Made by a program: the position numbers and the translations under genes. Below, in pieces: positions 46,260-58,999 of a stretch of 64,000 nucleotides of DNA; within the stretch, counting starts at the first letter, position 1; every line of letters starts with the position of its first letter. Source of the stretch: Alentia gelatinosa (Eukaryota > Annelida > Polychaeta > Phyllodocida > Polynoidae); assembly GCA_950022655.1 (NCBI GenBank), contig OX465579.1, positions 136,843,118 to 136,907,117 of the forward strand, written 5' to 3'. The notes beneath the pieces are model-generated. The model was not told the origin of the DNA. It was given only the letters and a program-made list of their open reading frames with translations, and searched no databases.

Positions 46260-48990
46260 CGTGTCCGGCACTTTAATTCTGATCATGCAAACTTAATACC
46301 GGAGAGACTGTACTCTACATGCTACTATTTTCGGTAGTTTCTAGTTCGCCATACAGGGGCAGTATAATACATGCTTTACATTTTGATCTATATTATATAG
46401 TGGAGGTCTTCGGATCTTATCTTGTCTTCAAGTTCCCTCCATTTCGGTATATTTCATGAGGGGTGGGTGTGGGTGGGTGTGACATAGAAGTCTGCCCTCA
46501 TCCCGGTCACTTGTTCTCATATTAGGTTTGGACTGTTGTGCTAAAACCAATTGGCATAAGCCAATCTTAATACCAAGCCCACCCACTGGAGCCCATTGCT
46601 TATGGATAAAATATCTTCTTTTTGTATTTCATTTATTCGCGTCAGTCATCTATTCGATATTCTCCCAGATAGATGTATATTTTCATGTTTATGATAGTAC
46701 AGATATTTTTCTTTAGTTCACATGGGTATGTATAGGTTAAGGTATTAGTGATGTCTAGTTTCGAAAGGGAGCTGTTGTAATTGACTTTTTATTGATATGA
46801 TAAAAATATCGTGACACAGTGATGGCAGATCGCTGAAATGTGAATAATGAAGTTATTATGTTCGTAGTCCGGTTATTCCGGTGCAACGCATTTCTTTGGG
46901 TCATCCCCAGCCTATCTATCTCTGACTTTAGCGACCTCCGAAGAAAAACTGACATCTTCAATCTATCTATAATAATAGTAATAATAATAATAATAGAATA
47001 TCAATAAAGATCTGCATCGAGATCCATATACACTGACAATATGCCATGAGTTTTTGATACGTAGCAATCAAAATGAATGGCATATTATGAATGGCTATTG
47101 ATCGAGTGCGGTTCAGATTTTATCTCACCCCTATCACTGACTAATTGGCTAAAATTTGTGAAATCATCCCCCATCGAGTATTTTCTACAATACTCCATGG
47201 ACATTGATTATGAGTTTCCAATGTATATCGGGAAAAATACCAAGGTGAGATAAATACATCTTATGGAACTAGAGAGTTAAGTGATGTAAGGTCATTGTGG
47301 GTGGTCATACTGTAATAATTACATCTATGTCCATATGTCTACGATGTACATTGCTCCAGTGCTCAGAGTTCCAGACAGACTTCTAGAAACAAATTCCATG
47401 TCACACAGATGGTACCTCACACATGAAAAAATACCACGCATTCTGAATACTGCTCCACGTTTGTTAAAGCTGGGCTGTAGTATTCGTGGTAGCTTGTACC
47501 AAACACATTCTCTCTGATTTTGTATGTAAGGGTTAGCTTGATATCATATTCCATGTCAATAAAGTGGTCTATTCGTCCTACAGAATTTCGAAAGGAAACA
47601 TCTAAACTGTAAGAAATAACTAGGGTTAGATAGGGGAAGTATAGGGAGACAGAGTTAGTGTTGCTGAATTTAATTTGTTGCGTGCTGTTTTGTGCCGAAT
47701 ATTTCTGATAAAAAAACCGGGCACCGGGCCTTACATACACGTGATAGTAATGGATATGCTCAGGCAATGTCTAGTCAAGGGTTTGCCATGTCAGGGCATA
47801 TAAGCCAAGTACAGCTTTAACATAGAGCTCCGTGCATGATGAGCATTGAGCGTGTCCTAGCCATGTCAGGGACTGAGAGAGAGAAACATTATCCGCAACC
47901 TGTGACTTTCGTGTGTGTGTCATGTTTATACAATCTCACTGGTGACTCGCTCGTTGGAATCTAACCCCATTATCCAATTACCCCATATCACATTTCCTGC
48001 TTATGGCACTATGCTTTGACTAAATACCTAGAATGTAAGCCCTAAATATAGGATTTATACACATTCAGTGGATTATACACATATTTCATATTCTTAGGTG
48101 TTTACTTATGTACATGTTTACAGAAACATACATGCATGTACATTATATTTATACCTCAACGCCAAACGGATCTATATGGCATCAATAAAGGAATTTAAAA
48201 AATACCCACACAACCAAAAAGAAACCCATGAAACATGACACACCTTGGCCCCATGAAACGTTTTCCCGTTGTAATACCCACATATATGTATAGGTATGAA
48301 CACTATCACAAGCATGTACATGAATACTCTTGAGAAGTCTTAATCTTCGTCTGAGCTGCTGATTAGTCAGTCTATTAGGGTTATTTGCATATACATGTGC
48401 ATGTATTTTCATAGAAGAGTGAATTGTGTACGGCTAATTTTTAGATGACTAATATGATTACAACGAATGTTCAGAATTTACGTAGACAAATAATTTGTTC
48501 CACGTATACTTTAAGTCTTCACATGTGAGAAAGGAGGTGAAAATTACATCAATATCCTACATGTCCCTTTCGCAGGGACATGATAGGCCCTATAAAGAAT
48601 ACTGAAGAAGTTGCCCCGAAATGAAGTCGCCCATATATATTCTCTCGAGGCTTGCTAAAGTACTGTGTGTATTCTCCCAAACGGTCCTGGGCGAGTTCTC
48701 CAGTAATCAGTATAAATAAGATTTAAAAGCCTGCGACCCCCTTCACTGCTTTAATAGAGTAAGGGTTTGTTTGTATAGGGGCAATTACTCTCATTTGATC
48801 GTATCAGGAAGGCACGGATTGTATACTCCCCAAAGGACCCCACCCCTGGCCCGACGCTTGTATGATTCAAGCTGAAAGAGGTTCTCTAATAGTGTTACTG
48901 GGACGTGTGTTGCGAATGAGACCTGAGTAAAAAGACATTAGCATTGAGAACACGCGCTCATCTACCTGACACACATACACCACGTCCCCC
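46260..48990. other. no gene seen; AAT repeat and repeat fragment
   Basis: Contains a short (AAT)n tract (about 46969-46995) and, at 47110-47255, a segment bounded by TTTTATCTCACCCCTAT and GGTGAGATAAATAC that resembles the right end of the element at 32085-32660. No exon recognised. Confidence 0.4.
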
Positions 48991-48998
48991 AATCTGAA

Positions 48999-49013
48999 CC
49001 ACCAGGTGGCGCC
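48999..49013 (+). promoter_or_regulatory. CTCF-like motif
   Basis: CCACCAGGTGGCGCC is an excellent match to the conserved animal CTCF core. A single site with no other context. Confidence 0.35.
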
Positions 49014-49111
49014 CCGAGGATATGGGGTCACACTGCAGCGGTCATATAAACTGTAGGTCTGTCAGACCCTGACATCAATGCACCAGACCTAGATATAACG
49101 AATAGAACTTA

Positions 49112-49195
49112 TGAAACAGAATATCTACGATGGGATACACTCTGTATAATATACTAATTATACAGAGTGTATGTCTTTAAATGTATATTCTGTAT
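49112..49195. repeat. foldback element
   Basis: Inner arms ATACACTCTGTATAAT and ATTATACAGAGTGTAT (49135-49150, 49157-49172) are perfect with a 6-base loop. Outer arms GAAACAGAATAT and ATATTCTGTATC add a second stem. Confidence 0.8.
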
Positions 49196-49440
49196 CATTA
49201 CATACCTATGGCCGAACGTCTACGAAATACTACCCGCTATCAGAGTTGCAGTATAAATAATGTTCGGGCGCACTGCGCCTGTAGTAAATATTGGGGCGCA
49301 CTGTGACCATCGAGTCAATTGGTACATATAATAAGTTTATAAAATGGCGGTTTTTTTTATATTTAGGTATGATATAATAAGTTATGGCATCAAAAGACAT
49401 CGAATGGCCATCCCTTCGGGCTCAGTAACCACGTTTTCTC
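49195..49440 (+). repeat. dispersed ~100-160 bp repeat, copy 2
   Basis: CGAACGTCTACGAAATACTA, then CGCTATCAGAGTTGCA and AATAATGTTCGGGCGCACTG. Similarity to the copy at 27040 continues through AAAATGGCGGTTTTTTTT. It abuts the foldback at 49112-49195. Confidence 0.6.
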
Positions 49441-49444
49441 TTAA

Positions 49445-51985
49445 TACGCATGCTGAATGTATTAAATATATACAAATGTATATGTATCGCATTGAAGATA
49501 CACAGTACATAATATATGTACAGAGTATATCAGATATATCATAGAGAAAAGACCCGTAGACAGGACCACTTGTTGACGAGTGATATTCACTAAAATACCT
49601 GTAAATGTATTTGGTTATGGTATCTTGTGTGGTTTTTTAATAGAAATCAAAACCTACAAATTAGATTATTATGTGGACCAAATTAGACCTTTGTATCCGT
49701 GGGGGCTGGGGCTTAAATGTACCCTACACCACCTCCTGCTCCAAACAGATGATGTTACTGTCATTACCTCCGTATCCGTTTCTCTAGGAAGGACGGCGTA
49801 AACTCATTAAAAATGGACTGATCGTAGTGGATAGTCTGTGGTGGATATACAAGGATTATCCTTTGTAGGGTGGTTGTAGTGAACATACTCAACCGATCCC
49901 ATCCGTCACTGAGTGACGAATGAATATATTACGTCCATCTGTTCCACGTAATTTGCTGTAAGTCAGAATTGTTAGTAATGCTATTGCTTTTTTAATGATT
50001 TTCATGTATATGATAATAAGGAGACAGAGAAATATATTTCTCATTGTTTTGGTGTGTCCAGACGTACTTCATTCATCGATCTCAGTACATCTACGTCGAA
50101 GCACACCAAAACAACTCGGAACAGATTACATCAGGCAGCCCAACTCTGTCTCCATGTAATGCTCTACCTGTTGTACATGACTACATGGTTTCCACGTTTG
50201 AGTGTCTCTAGAGGCTACTCGTCGCTCCTCCCTGCGACCAGAGACTAACTAATTTATGATCATATGTTTCGCTATATTGTCCCCAGCTGCTTGTCCATTT
50301 CCCAGAATCTCTTGATGTGACCTGAATTGATACATCTTCCGTTTCAGCCATTAGTCCACAAGGGGCACACTCACTGCCCATGGGGAACATAATAACTCAC
50401 CAATATGATATGCTCATGGGCGTGTATACTACATACCAGCTTTTATGACACAAGTGTCTATAAAAAAACATGTACTTTATTAAAGATATATATCAAGTAC
50501 TTTTGGTAGACCCACACATCGAGATGGGGGGAAAACGGTTTCTTATGCGCAACGTTTCGTCTAACTTTATTAGAGGTCTTCAGGCGGTTGATAGTCTTAT
50601 ACTTAATATGTATATCACACGCTATATTTTCATGATCAACCTCTACAGCATGCCAACGAGGCCTACTTTGTACACAATAGAGTTCAGACCCTAAAATTAC
50701 TACATGGAATACTGTCGCATCACTGGCAGACGACAATTAGGAGCCGGCTAGGCACACAAAGGGACGGCCTCTGGAATGACATGTTGCTTTGTGTGTCCCA
50801 TCTGTAGTCTCTCACCACCCACCCCTATCTCCTGTGAACCGCTGGAGGAGCCAAGCCTCCTGCGTGACAGGGCCAGACGAGGTCGAGCAGCAGAAATGCT
50901 GAAGTGAGACCTGATGACTTTATTGAGTTGGCCTTCACGGGTCACTGATTTTCTATGATGGTGTGGTACCAAGCTCCGTCCGACTGCAGCTCCCTCTAAT
51001 GACCATATATGTCACTCCCAGATAGTTAAAAGTTGCCCTAAAAACAGAAACAACCGCCTCTGTTGCGCCCTCTATCCATGCCTCTCCTCTACCACGCCCC
51101 TCTCTGACCCAATGCTCCCCCTAGCTCCTTACTGAAAGTCCAAGAAAGCTAGACTTACCGCTTATTTCCCCCACCTGTTGACCAGCGAACCATATCCAGG
51201 TGTAGCTAGCATTATGATACTTTTCTATTGCCCTCAGACATGGAGTAGGGAGGTGCGGTGTTGTGAGGGCAAGAGGGAATATTCCAAATCCCTGGAGGGG
51301 CTTGGCTGTAGAGTGGGAGGCGGTAAAGCCAGTCAACTCTTTGTGTGCATATACACAAATTTTCCCATGGCTGTATTTACCCCAGTCTATGACCTCTGTA
51401 CCGAGTCACTGGTAGAGATCAAACTATTCAGAGCACCTTTGTGGAAAGGGTGAATAAATGACAACTTATTTCCCAAGCGCTAGGATCTCACGAAGAAACA
51501 TGTCAGTGCAGTGTGCAGAATACGACTTTAGACTCTACTGGCAGTTTCACAGTCAATTGTCTTTATTATCAATATTTCATGACTTCCGTGACCAAAAAAT
51601 AACACTGACATGCCTATTCTGGTTCACTCCTTTTCTTAGTCACATGATTCGTTTGACATTGGGCATTTTCATTGGTTTGCAGCGAATTCGCATTCAGCAT
51701 GCAAAAATCACCTATAACCATAAAATGGCTCTAAAAATACTCTGGACAGAAGGATTACCGTTATGCATCCCAAAAATTGTTGTGTTGTGTTTACATGTTC
51801 CGAGTTCCAAGAACGAGTTGCGTCTCAAGGCACACCGAAACAATGAGGAATATAATTCACTTATAATTAGGCACCCTCAATTCTCTTTCCTTATAATGAT
51901 ATACCTGGGTTTTTTAAAACGCAATCCGTTCCGCTGACTAGTATGTGTGAGACATCAGTGCACAGTTAGTGCCTACTATATAGAC
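49445..51985. other. no supported gene
   Basis: Includes a 159-codon ORF at 51458-51937 (+) with AT-rich composition, no domain and no splice context, and smaller ORFs. Nothing convincing. Confidence 0.4.
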
Positions 51986-51989
51986 AATA

Positions 51990-52118
51990 ATCGATGGTGT
52001 TGTGGACAGGCGGCCGTAAACCACGCGAGGTTGACGCGTAGTAATACACGAGCGCTAGCGAGTGTATTACGAGGTCAACCGCGAGTGGTTTACAGAGCTG
52101 CCTGTCCACAAAATCATC
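51990..52118. repeat. foldback MITE, GTAAACCAC...GAGGTTGAC family, copy 2
   Basis: Arms TGTGGACAGGCGGCCGTAAA...GAGGTTGAC and GTCAACCGCGAGTGGTTTAC...GCCTGTCCACA pair over about 40 bases, with a second inner stem (GTAATACACGAGC, GCGAGTGTATTAC). Same family as 10645-10780. Confidence 0.85.
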
Positions 52119-52124
52119 GTTTGT

Positions 52125-55100
52125 TGCATTTATTATCCATCTTTTCGAATAAATTAAACCCAGTAATTGCCATATTAACGGGTATAACGTTAGGAACTAT
52201 TTCTTTGCCCTATAGCAAAAGGGACTACTTTTCCCGTATACCATGGTTTTGAGGCCTATACCACAGGTTTGAATCCGTATACCACAGTTATGGTATCTGA
52301 CAGGTTGTATACAATGGGTCGTGGTGGGGAGTTTGTATACGATGGCTAATAAAAGTAATTATCCCACTTACATACTAGGTGCATGACTTATACTTCATAT
52401 TTTTACACATGCATCTATGCCTAATGCCAACAGTATATAGACACAAACATAAAATAAAACATATATACCACTGTTGTAATAGTAGCCATAATGTTCTTTA
52501 AAGAATGTTGCTGATTGTGTGCATCTGAGCATATCTACGTACATATTTATGTAACTAGTCTTGTATATTTTGTGCAAGCAATATTTAATTTCTGGTGAGT
52601 ACAAGTTTCTCCAGACTTCCTCATGGGGCCCATAATAAGTTCAGGAATAAGACCTGAAACACCCCATACAAATTATAAACCTAGGTGTCGTGAACGTGGG
52701 AGGTGGGCGGACGGTAGAGGGTAATTATTGCATACCATCTCCATGAATATATAATACTCCAAGGAAAATAAACACACTTGCACCCTGGCCTCTGAAGATA
52801 CATGTACGTGTATTTGTGGCTGCACAACACCTATGGAATGTATAATCCAGTCCAAAGAAAGCACAAAAACTTGAATATATTCATGATGAAAGTGTGATAA
52901 ATATAAGTTATTAAAACTAATTCCTTTGACCGAGTTATGACTTCTCTTCCCCTGTGTGTGTATCAATTATTTTCTGGAATTTCCTTTTATAAATATGATA
53001 TTTGAAATGAATATAAGAACTGGATATTTTAAACTTCACCAAAATGTAACAATTGTAGGGCTGTCGCCAGAACTGTGCCCGACCCTCCATCGTTACATGG
53101 GAAAACGGGAAGGTGGCAATATGCCACTGATGACACGCTCTGGATAGTTATGGTCGGCTGGGTCATTAGTTCATACAATTTGCAGTGCACAAAATAGGAG
53201 CCACGCTTGAGAGCGTTTGTGCGATACGCATCCATATAGATCTACTGTCACATTTTGGCCGCGTATACAAAGACCAAGTACAAAGAGAGATTGTCGTCTA
53301 CCGCAGGGCAGAATTGGCCAACAATTGAGCATTGACCTTTCAAGGTGACCTTTTTATCGGATACGTCTATGTGTGGACAGACCTGTCCGCTTTCCGAATC
53401 CGTGCTTCACCAGCTTAAATTGTATCTATAGTTCGTGCCCAAGGCGTTACTGTATATGGAGAAAATGGTTGAATGGCTCTCTAATTCTTTCCTGTCTTTG
53501 CTTTCAACCACGAATACTGGTTGTTATTATAGCAAGGCCTATATATACTGGACCATCTATCCAAACACTCTGAATTGTGATGTACTTCTCGAATTCTTCC
53601 AATTTTTACGTTCGAAAATACACGTTCATGTGTATGTTTATTGGCCACATGAAAACCTGCCAAATGTGCTGAGTCCACTCCAGAATTGATAGAATGGCGT
53701 AGACATACATGTACATAAGCTAGTTATATAGTGGATTTGGGAACTTCTGATGAACTTCTGATTGTACTCTACATTGAATACTTGAGCATTGGAAGGCTGA
53801 GTCACGAGTCAGGAATATATGTTTTACCACCCCTTCCTTTCTTTCTATTTTTTCTGTAGGGTGAGTGGGAAACTTCTCTAGCTCCTAGGTATTCTGGTAA
53901 TACTTCTCACGATCGCAATGAGACTAGTAAAGCTGTATGTCAACTTGTCCATTGAAGTCTGCCCGAACATGGGCACGGCTGAGGGAGTTTCTCATTATGT
54001 ACTAGCAATAGGGGAGTTCTTTTTATATCCTATCCATCGAATTGTATGAAAGGTACTGATCCTCATTCCCCCTTTCGATCTACATGTAGGAAAAACTCTA
54101 ACATTAAATATACACTTGTACGAAAAATTCCGGCGATATAGATATACAATTCCAATATGAAAACATATTCTGGAAAGCTATCGCTTGGTTTGAATTTTCA
54201 CAATGTTCAAACGTTTCACTATCATTCTAACTGTGTTGTTCTTAAACGATTTCTCAGGCGAAAAGGATGTAAATGAATGAGTCACGATGAACATATATCT
54301 ACAATTGAAAGAGAGGTACAAAGATGCAACATGTGTTAGGATGATCCATTGTTTAGTGGGAGTTGGTATCCGCAATTACTTCTCCGAAATGGATTCTTTG
54401 CTTTCCATCTGCAAGGTAAACATGCAGTCAGGATGGATGCAGTACATAGGCAGGGAACTGAATTTTACAAGGAATTTACGAAACGGATCCACTCAAATGT
54501 GCTATATCTGTGAAACATCATGCATATTCTCTTGCAAACGGAAGACGCCGTTTAAACGATCGACTGAAATATATTCCCATTTGTGTTTAGGTTGTAGTAT
54601 TCTTTGACCTCACAACTGAAATAATATTTACAACCTTTAATACCGGGAGGGCAACGTGATGGGAAACCTGTTGAGCCATCAGGATCCCGAAACGTCCAGC
54701 GGGAACAGAGAGATCGGGTCACAACAAGGGAAATATGAGACGTTTGCAAACACTGTGCGTGACCGAATTAGCGGGAAAAACACAGTGTCAGCAGACGACA
54801 TTCAGTCAGCGGCGAGACTGAAAAAAGGATAATACAGCACTGTGTGCGTACAATTGACCGGAAATATCGTGTTCTATAAGGAGCGCTTGTAGACCGAGAA
54901 TAGATAATTCATTTCCAGAGACACTGTCCCTACCTGATGTCATGCACTGAATTAATGTGGAGAAATAACCTTATATGATAGAGAGTGCAAGGTCATGTTC
55001 AAAAAAGAATATAATGATATAATATGGAATGCTTTTAATGAGTACTTTCCCATATGCTAAAGAGAGGTGTGCGAACTACCACCTCTCCGGGTAAATGGTG

Positions 55101-56245
55101 TAGCAAAGTACGTTGAAACATAATTTCTACTCTCAACACAGCAAACAGGCTGTAACGATAGGTAAAGAATACGTGTAGTAATAAGTGCACACCACTTTAA
55201 TGCAACCACTTTAGGCTTTTGGTGAATTTATATGGAAGGTGTGATTGAAATCTATTTTCTGGGGAAATAGGAAGTTTTCATGGATTTACTTGATGTAGAA
55301 ATTCTCTAATCCTCCAATCTATATTTAGAAATGATGAGATATAAATTATTCAGTCTGACTGGTTTGGGCAATTTGAGGAACTTACTGCAGAGCGAAATGG
55401 GAATTTCACCAACTTCACAGAATCCGTTCATTTCACGTCCTGGTTCTGTCATTTATCACCAGCAAGTCAGTAGACATGGGGAAATTACCACAAGAAAGAT
55501 CAGTCGATTTTAGCCAGCTCCAGGAATGATGTTTCAAATACTCCAAATACTCACGAGCTAATTAAGATACAAGGGGCCTGGGGAGTTTTTTTCATTTAAT
55601 TCCAAAGGTGGCATTAGCTACTACTGATGTATGACTAATTGGTGATTTAAATCCTTAGTTCAATGCATGAAGCCTTGGAATCTCATGATCAATTAAGAAT
55701 AAAGAAGAAACCAACTAGTTTTGGTCAAAGTTGTCATTCTCCACAAGTTTGATGCAGAGTGAATATCACGTAGGGGAAATTGTGTTTCAGTATAGAATTT
55801 CAGCAGGATTTGTCAAACACATCAGACCTTGTTAAGGTACGTGAATCCCATCGTGTGAATCCCACTTAATAGTCCATTGTAGTTAGGCCTATCTAGAAAG
55901 TTCCCCAATTCAAAGTGAGGCCAATAGTATTCTTATCTTGATCTGATTAATTGGTAATGATAAGTCATCCAGGAGAATAAACATTCTAGTGAAATCACTC
56001 ATTATTAAGCGTTTCTATAATGATCATACATCGTTGGAAACAGGCAGTTTAACACTATAACAAATTTCTTATTTCCAATTTTACAACAGGAAATGGAACA
56101 TACAACGTATATGGTACACTATCCTAAAACATAAATCAATCTTTAGTACGTGTCTTTATTACAACGTTGGTGTAACATCCAGTTTATCACCTGATTGGAG
56201 TGAAGGGGATCAAAATTCTTAGAACCGATATTAATAGCAGCTTGG
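52125..56245. other. long stretch with no supported gene
   Basis: Scattered ORFs of 60-106 codons without domains. Simple intergenic or intronic DNA by appearance. Confidence 0.4.
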
Positions 56246-56254
56246 TTTGAGGCC

Positions 56255-56325
56255 CATTTATGTGGGGAGGGAAGGGGAGGGGGTGAGTGGGGGCTAGCAT
56301 TGGGAGAGGAAGGAGGGAGGGAGTG
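56255..56325 (+). other. G-rich run, potential G-quadruplex
   Basis: Repeated GGG/GGGG runs (GGGGAGGGAAGGGGAGGGGG and on) within 70 bases. Confidence 0.45.
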
Positions 56326-56813
56326 TATAATAGCGAACCCTTCACTTTACATGGACGTAGGACTACGTAATAACCGCCATTGGAACCGCATTTATTTTGA
56401 GTCGCTTGTTCCCGGGCAGGTCTCGGTTCACCACAAGGAGATCAAGAACTATATAGCAGGGTTGCCGGCTCGGTACCAGTGGATTTAGTGTCGGGGAATA
56501 GGATATGGAGAAGGCATGTGTGGGTGGGTGCTGGGGACTGTTGGGGGTCAGGTATTATGTATGTGATTAAAAACCATGCACAATGCCGTGTTGATTGATA
56601 TTACGTCCAATACTTGGAAAACTAAACACACTTTGGAGGACTAAAGGTGTTGGGGGTTTCCCTACTGAAGCAAAGAAGTGAGGAGAGACTTGGGAGACTT
56701 AAGCGACCAATGCCACATGACTCCTAAAAGAATCCCGCCTTTTTGGACAGGCAGTGATAAGCGGTAGTTTAGGGACCTGGCCCTGCCCGTAGACATTCCT
56801 TCAGAGGAATCAT

Positions 56814-56895
56814 TCATGAGAGTGTGGTTGTGTGTATATGAAACATGGCGTTCAACGACGATGAAATTGTCTTCTCCACAGACACCACAGTTCCC
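56814..56895 (+). CDS. possible first coding exon (17 codons), unrecognised
   Basis: Acceptor CATTCCTTCAG (ending 56813), then 31 bases, then ATG at 56845 giving MAFNDDEIVFSTDTTVP, then donor GTAAGT (56896-56901) at phase 0. The combination of acceptor, near-consensus start context (aaacATGG) and strong donor suggests a real exon; the next exon was not found and may lie beyond the window. Could be chance. Confidence 0.35.
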
Positions 56896-57415
56896 GTAAG
56901 TCGGTATCTACTTATCAAATTAATTAATTGAAAATAATTGGAGTATATATGCACATTGAACTATGCCTGGATATTCATAGGTTAATAGGTCTGCGGCTCG
57001 TCTAGCTCTCTATTTATTGAAAAAAAGCACCTCTATGAATGCAGATATAATGGTGAAAAACCAGGGCTTAGTTGATTAAGATACAATTTCCAGCGAATGA
57101 TTTACCTGTTGAATTACATATATTACATACTTAATTTGATACTCCTTTTTGACGTCCAGCTTACTACATTGCAATTATTGGGTGTCTTCAGAGATTGTGC
57201 TAAATTTTGACATCTGTGTAAGGAATACTTGTCTATATAACAAAGAGGCGCATCTCCGTGGATTAAAGACTATCATCATGCACCTGTTATTCCCGATTAT
57301 ATAATGTAGAGCCACCTCTCCTCTGTGTATCTTGTAGAACATGTTTAATATCAAGTATGACCAATTAATATTTATCAAAAGCAAATCTTATCATTGTTTC
57401 TCTATTATATTAGGA

Positions 57416-57555
57416 AACGTCCTTACTGTGGGCGAAACGTTTATCGTTTGAGGTCAGTCGCCGAATTCATACGGCCTGACGCCATAGGTGGAAGGCCGTA
57501 TGAAATCGGCGACTGACCGAGAACGATAAACTTTTCGTTCACAGTGAGGACGTTT
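57416..57555. repeat. long foldback element, ~62-bp arms
   Basis: Left arm 57416-57477 and right arm 57493-57555: AAACGTCCTTACTGTGGGCG against CGTTCACAGTGAGGACGTTT, and GGTCAGTCGCCGA against TCGGCGACTGACC, separated by 15 bases. Confidence 0.85.
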
Positions 57556-57599
57556 GCTTAATATCATATACCTTAAGATAATTAAAAACTCTATTTTAA

Positions 57600-57700
57600 T
57601 TACTTAGAAAGTTGCTGTCACAGCGGGCACGAACATTATTATTACTGCACCCCTAGCAGCGGGCAGTATTTAATAGACATTCGGACACAGGTATATACTA
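57600..57700 (-). repeat. dispersed ~100 bp repeat, copy 3
   Basis: On the minus strand ACCTGTGTCCGAATGTCTAT, ACTGCCCGCTGCTAGGGGTG, AATAATGTTCGTGCCCGCTG. The best-conserved copy relative to those at 27040 and 49195. Confidence 0.65.
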
Positions 57701-57704
57701 ATAT

Positions 57705-58990
57705 AGTTGCAACGAACAGAGATAGGGCACCATTTTTCAATACGTCTTGTATCAATTTCGAGTCTTCCAGTACAGTAGAGTAATTTCATTTTCCAACTAA
57801 GCCTGCTCGTGTTCAAAACAAAGAAGCTACATTGTGACACAAAATAGTTTTCATATTGAAATATTATTGCTATGACTATTAGTAAAGTTTTTGACCATAA
57901 AAAAGGCTTCTATGCAATATCTTCTAATTGAAACTCCGAATATTCCAATTGACCCGAAGACATTTAAATCCTCCATTCTGGATAGGTTTCGTACTGCTAG
58001 AACCATGTTGATGTAAGGTTATCTTACCTGTGTCAACAAATGTAACTCAACAACTCAACGGGCTAGGAGACCGGAAGTGTAGGTAAAACAGTGGTTAATG
58101 TTTTCATTGCGACTCAGAAAGAGCAAACGTTCATGTATTGTTCAGTGCATCAAGGGGAATGGTCACTCCAGTCAATAGAACATATTTACGTAACGTTTTG
58201 CTGTTTGCATTCATGGAGACATGTTCTTCTGTGTTCTGTACATTATAATTGATTTAAATGAGGGTGGTGTGTGGTGACGGTTCTACTTATGGGATTTCAT
58301 TCGCTTTTAAGTATTCGTTTAAAGGCAAAGTTAAAACAATGCTCTACTTACCACCAAACTTAGTATAGATAACTGGAAAAACCTTACTGTCCATAAGTTG
58401 TGGTAACCGCTGCATATCTTAAGACCAATATACGCATAGAGACACTCTTCCTTGTGGTTCCCTTGCGATATGGGAGGGACAAACCGCTATATGCGTCCAA
58501 ACTCCAAGCAGAGGAGCTGCAAAAGTCGGGGTCCTCTGCCACTTGAAAAAAAATCACAAGGACAGTATATATATTCTACCAGCGAAAAGCTGTGATCTCA
58601 TTGCTTTCTCCTAAGGTAAAGAGATCAGAAAATTACTGTCCTAAATCATGTTTTCTGTGTGGCAAGAAATTACATGTATAACTAAGGATAGAAGTGCATC
58701 TGTCTAGAGAAATACAAAAAAGATTAGCAGATTTATGTTTTTCTCCGACGAGAATCTCACTCTCGTGGCCTTTCAGTCTTTAGGCCTAGGTTTAGTTCAC
58801 TCTGTCTCTATATGCGGGAGGAACTCCAAGCGGATCCTACCAGAATTGACACGTTTCATATGTGGTAGGTTAATATTACTCTTTTCGTGTTTTCAGGGCC
58901 GTAAGGCTTTGCCGTGGAGCCTCCTAGCAGACGTCATACATAACGTGACCTACGTGTATTGTCAGCCAACACTGCCCTCTACTGAGTGAC
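57705..58990. other. no supported gene
   Basis: An acceptor-like TTTTCGTGTTTTCAG ends at 58896, but the frame after it closes at 58987 and does not enter the ORF at 59000. Confidence 0.35.
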
Positions 58991-58999
58991 TGGTGTAGT

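Noticed and set aside
51458..51937. 159-codon ORF on the plus strand
   Set aside because: AT-rich, no domain, no conserved motif, no splice or promoter context. A zinc-finger (THAP-like) reading was considered but the required residues are not there.
52255..52290. tRNA B-box-like word (GGTTTGAATCC)
   Set aside because: No A box, acceptor stem or cloverleaf can be drawn around it.
54287..54607. 106-codon ORF with several cysteines
   Set aside because: Cysteine spacing fits no finger or knuckle pattern; no splice context.
58735..58989. 84-codon ORF crossing a good splice acceptor (58896)
   Set aside because: The part after the acceptor closes after 30 codons and does not join the ORF at 59000; no matching upstream exon.
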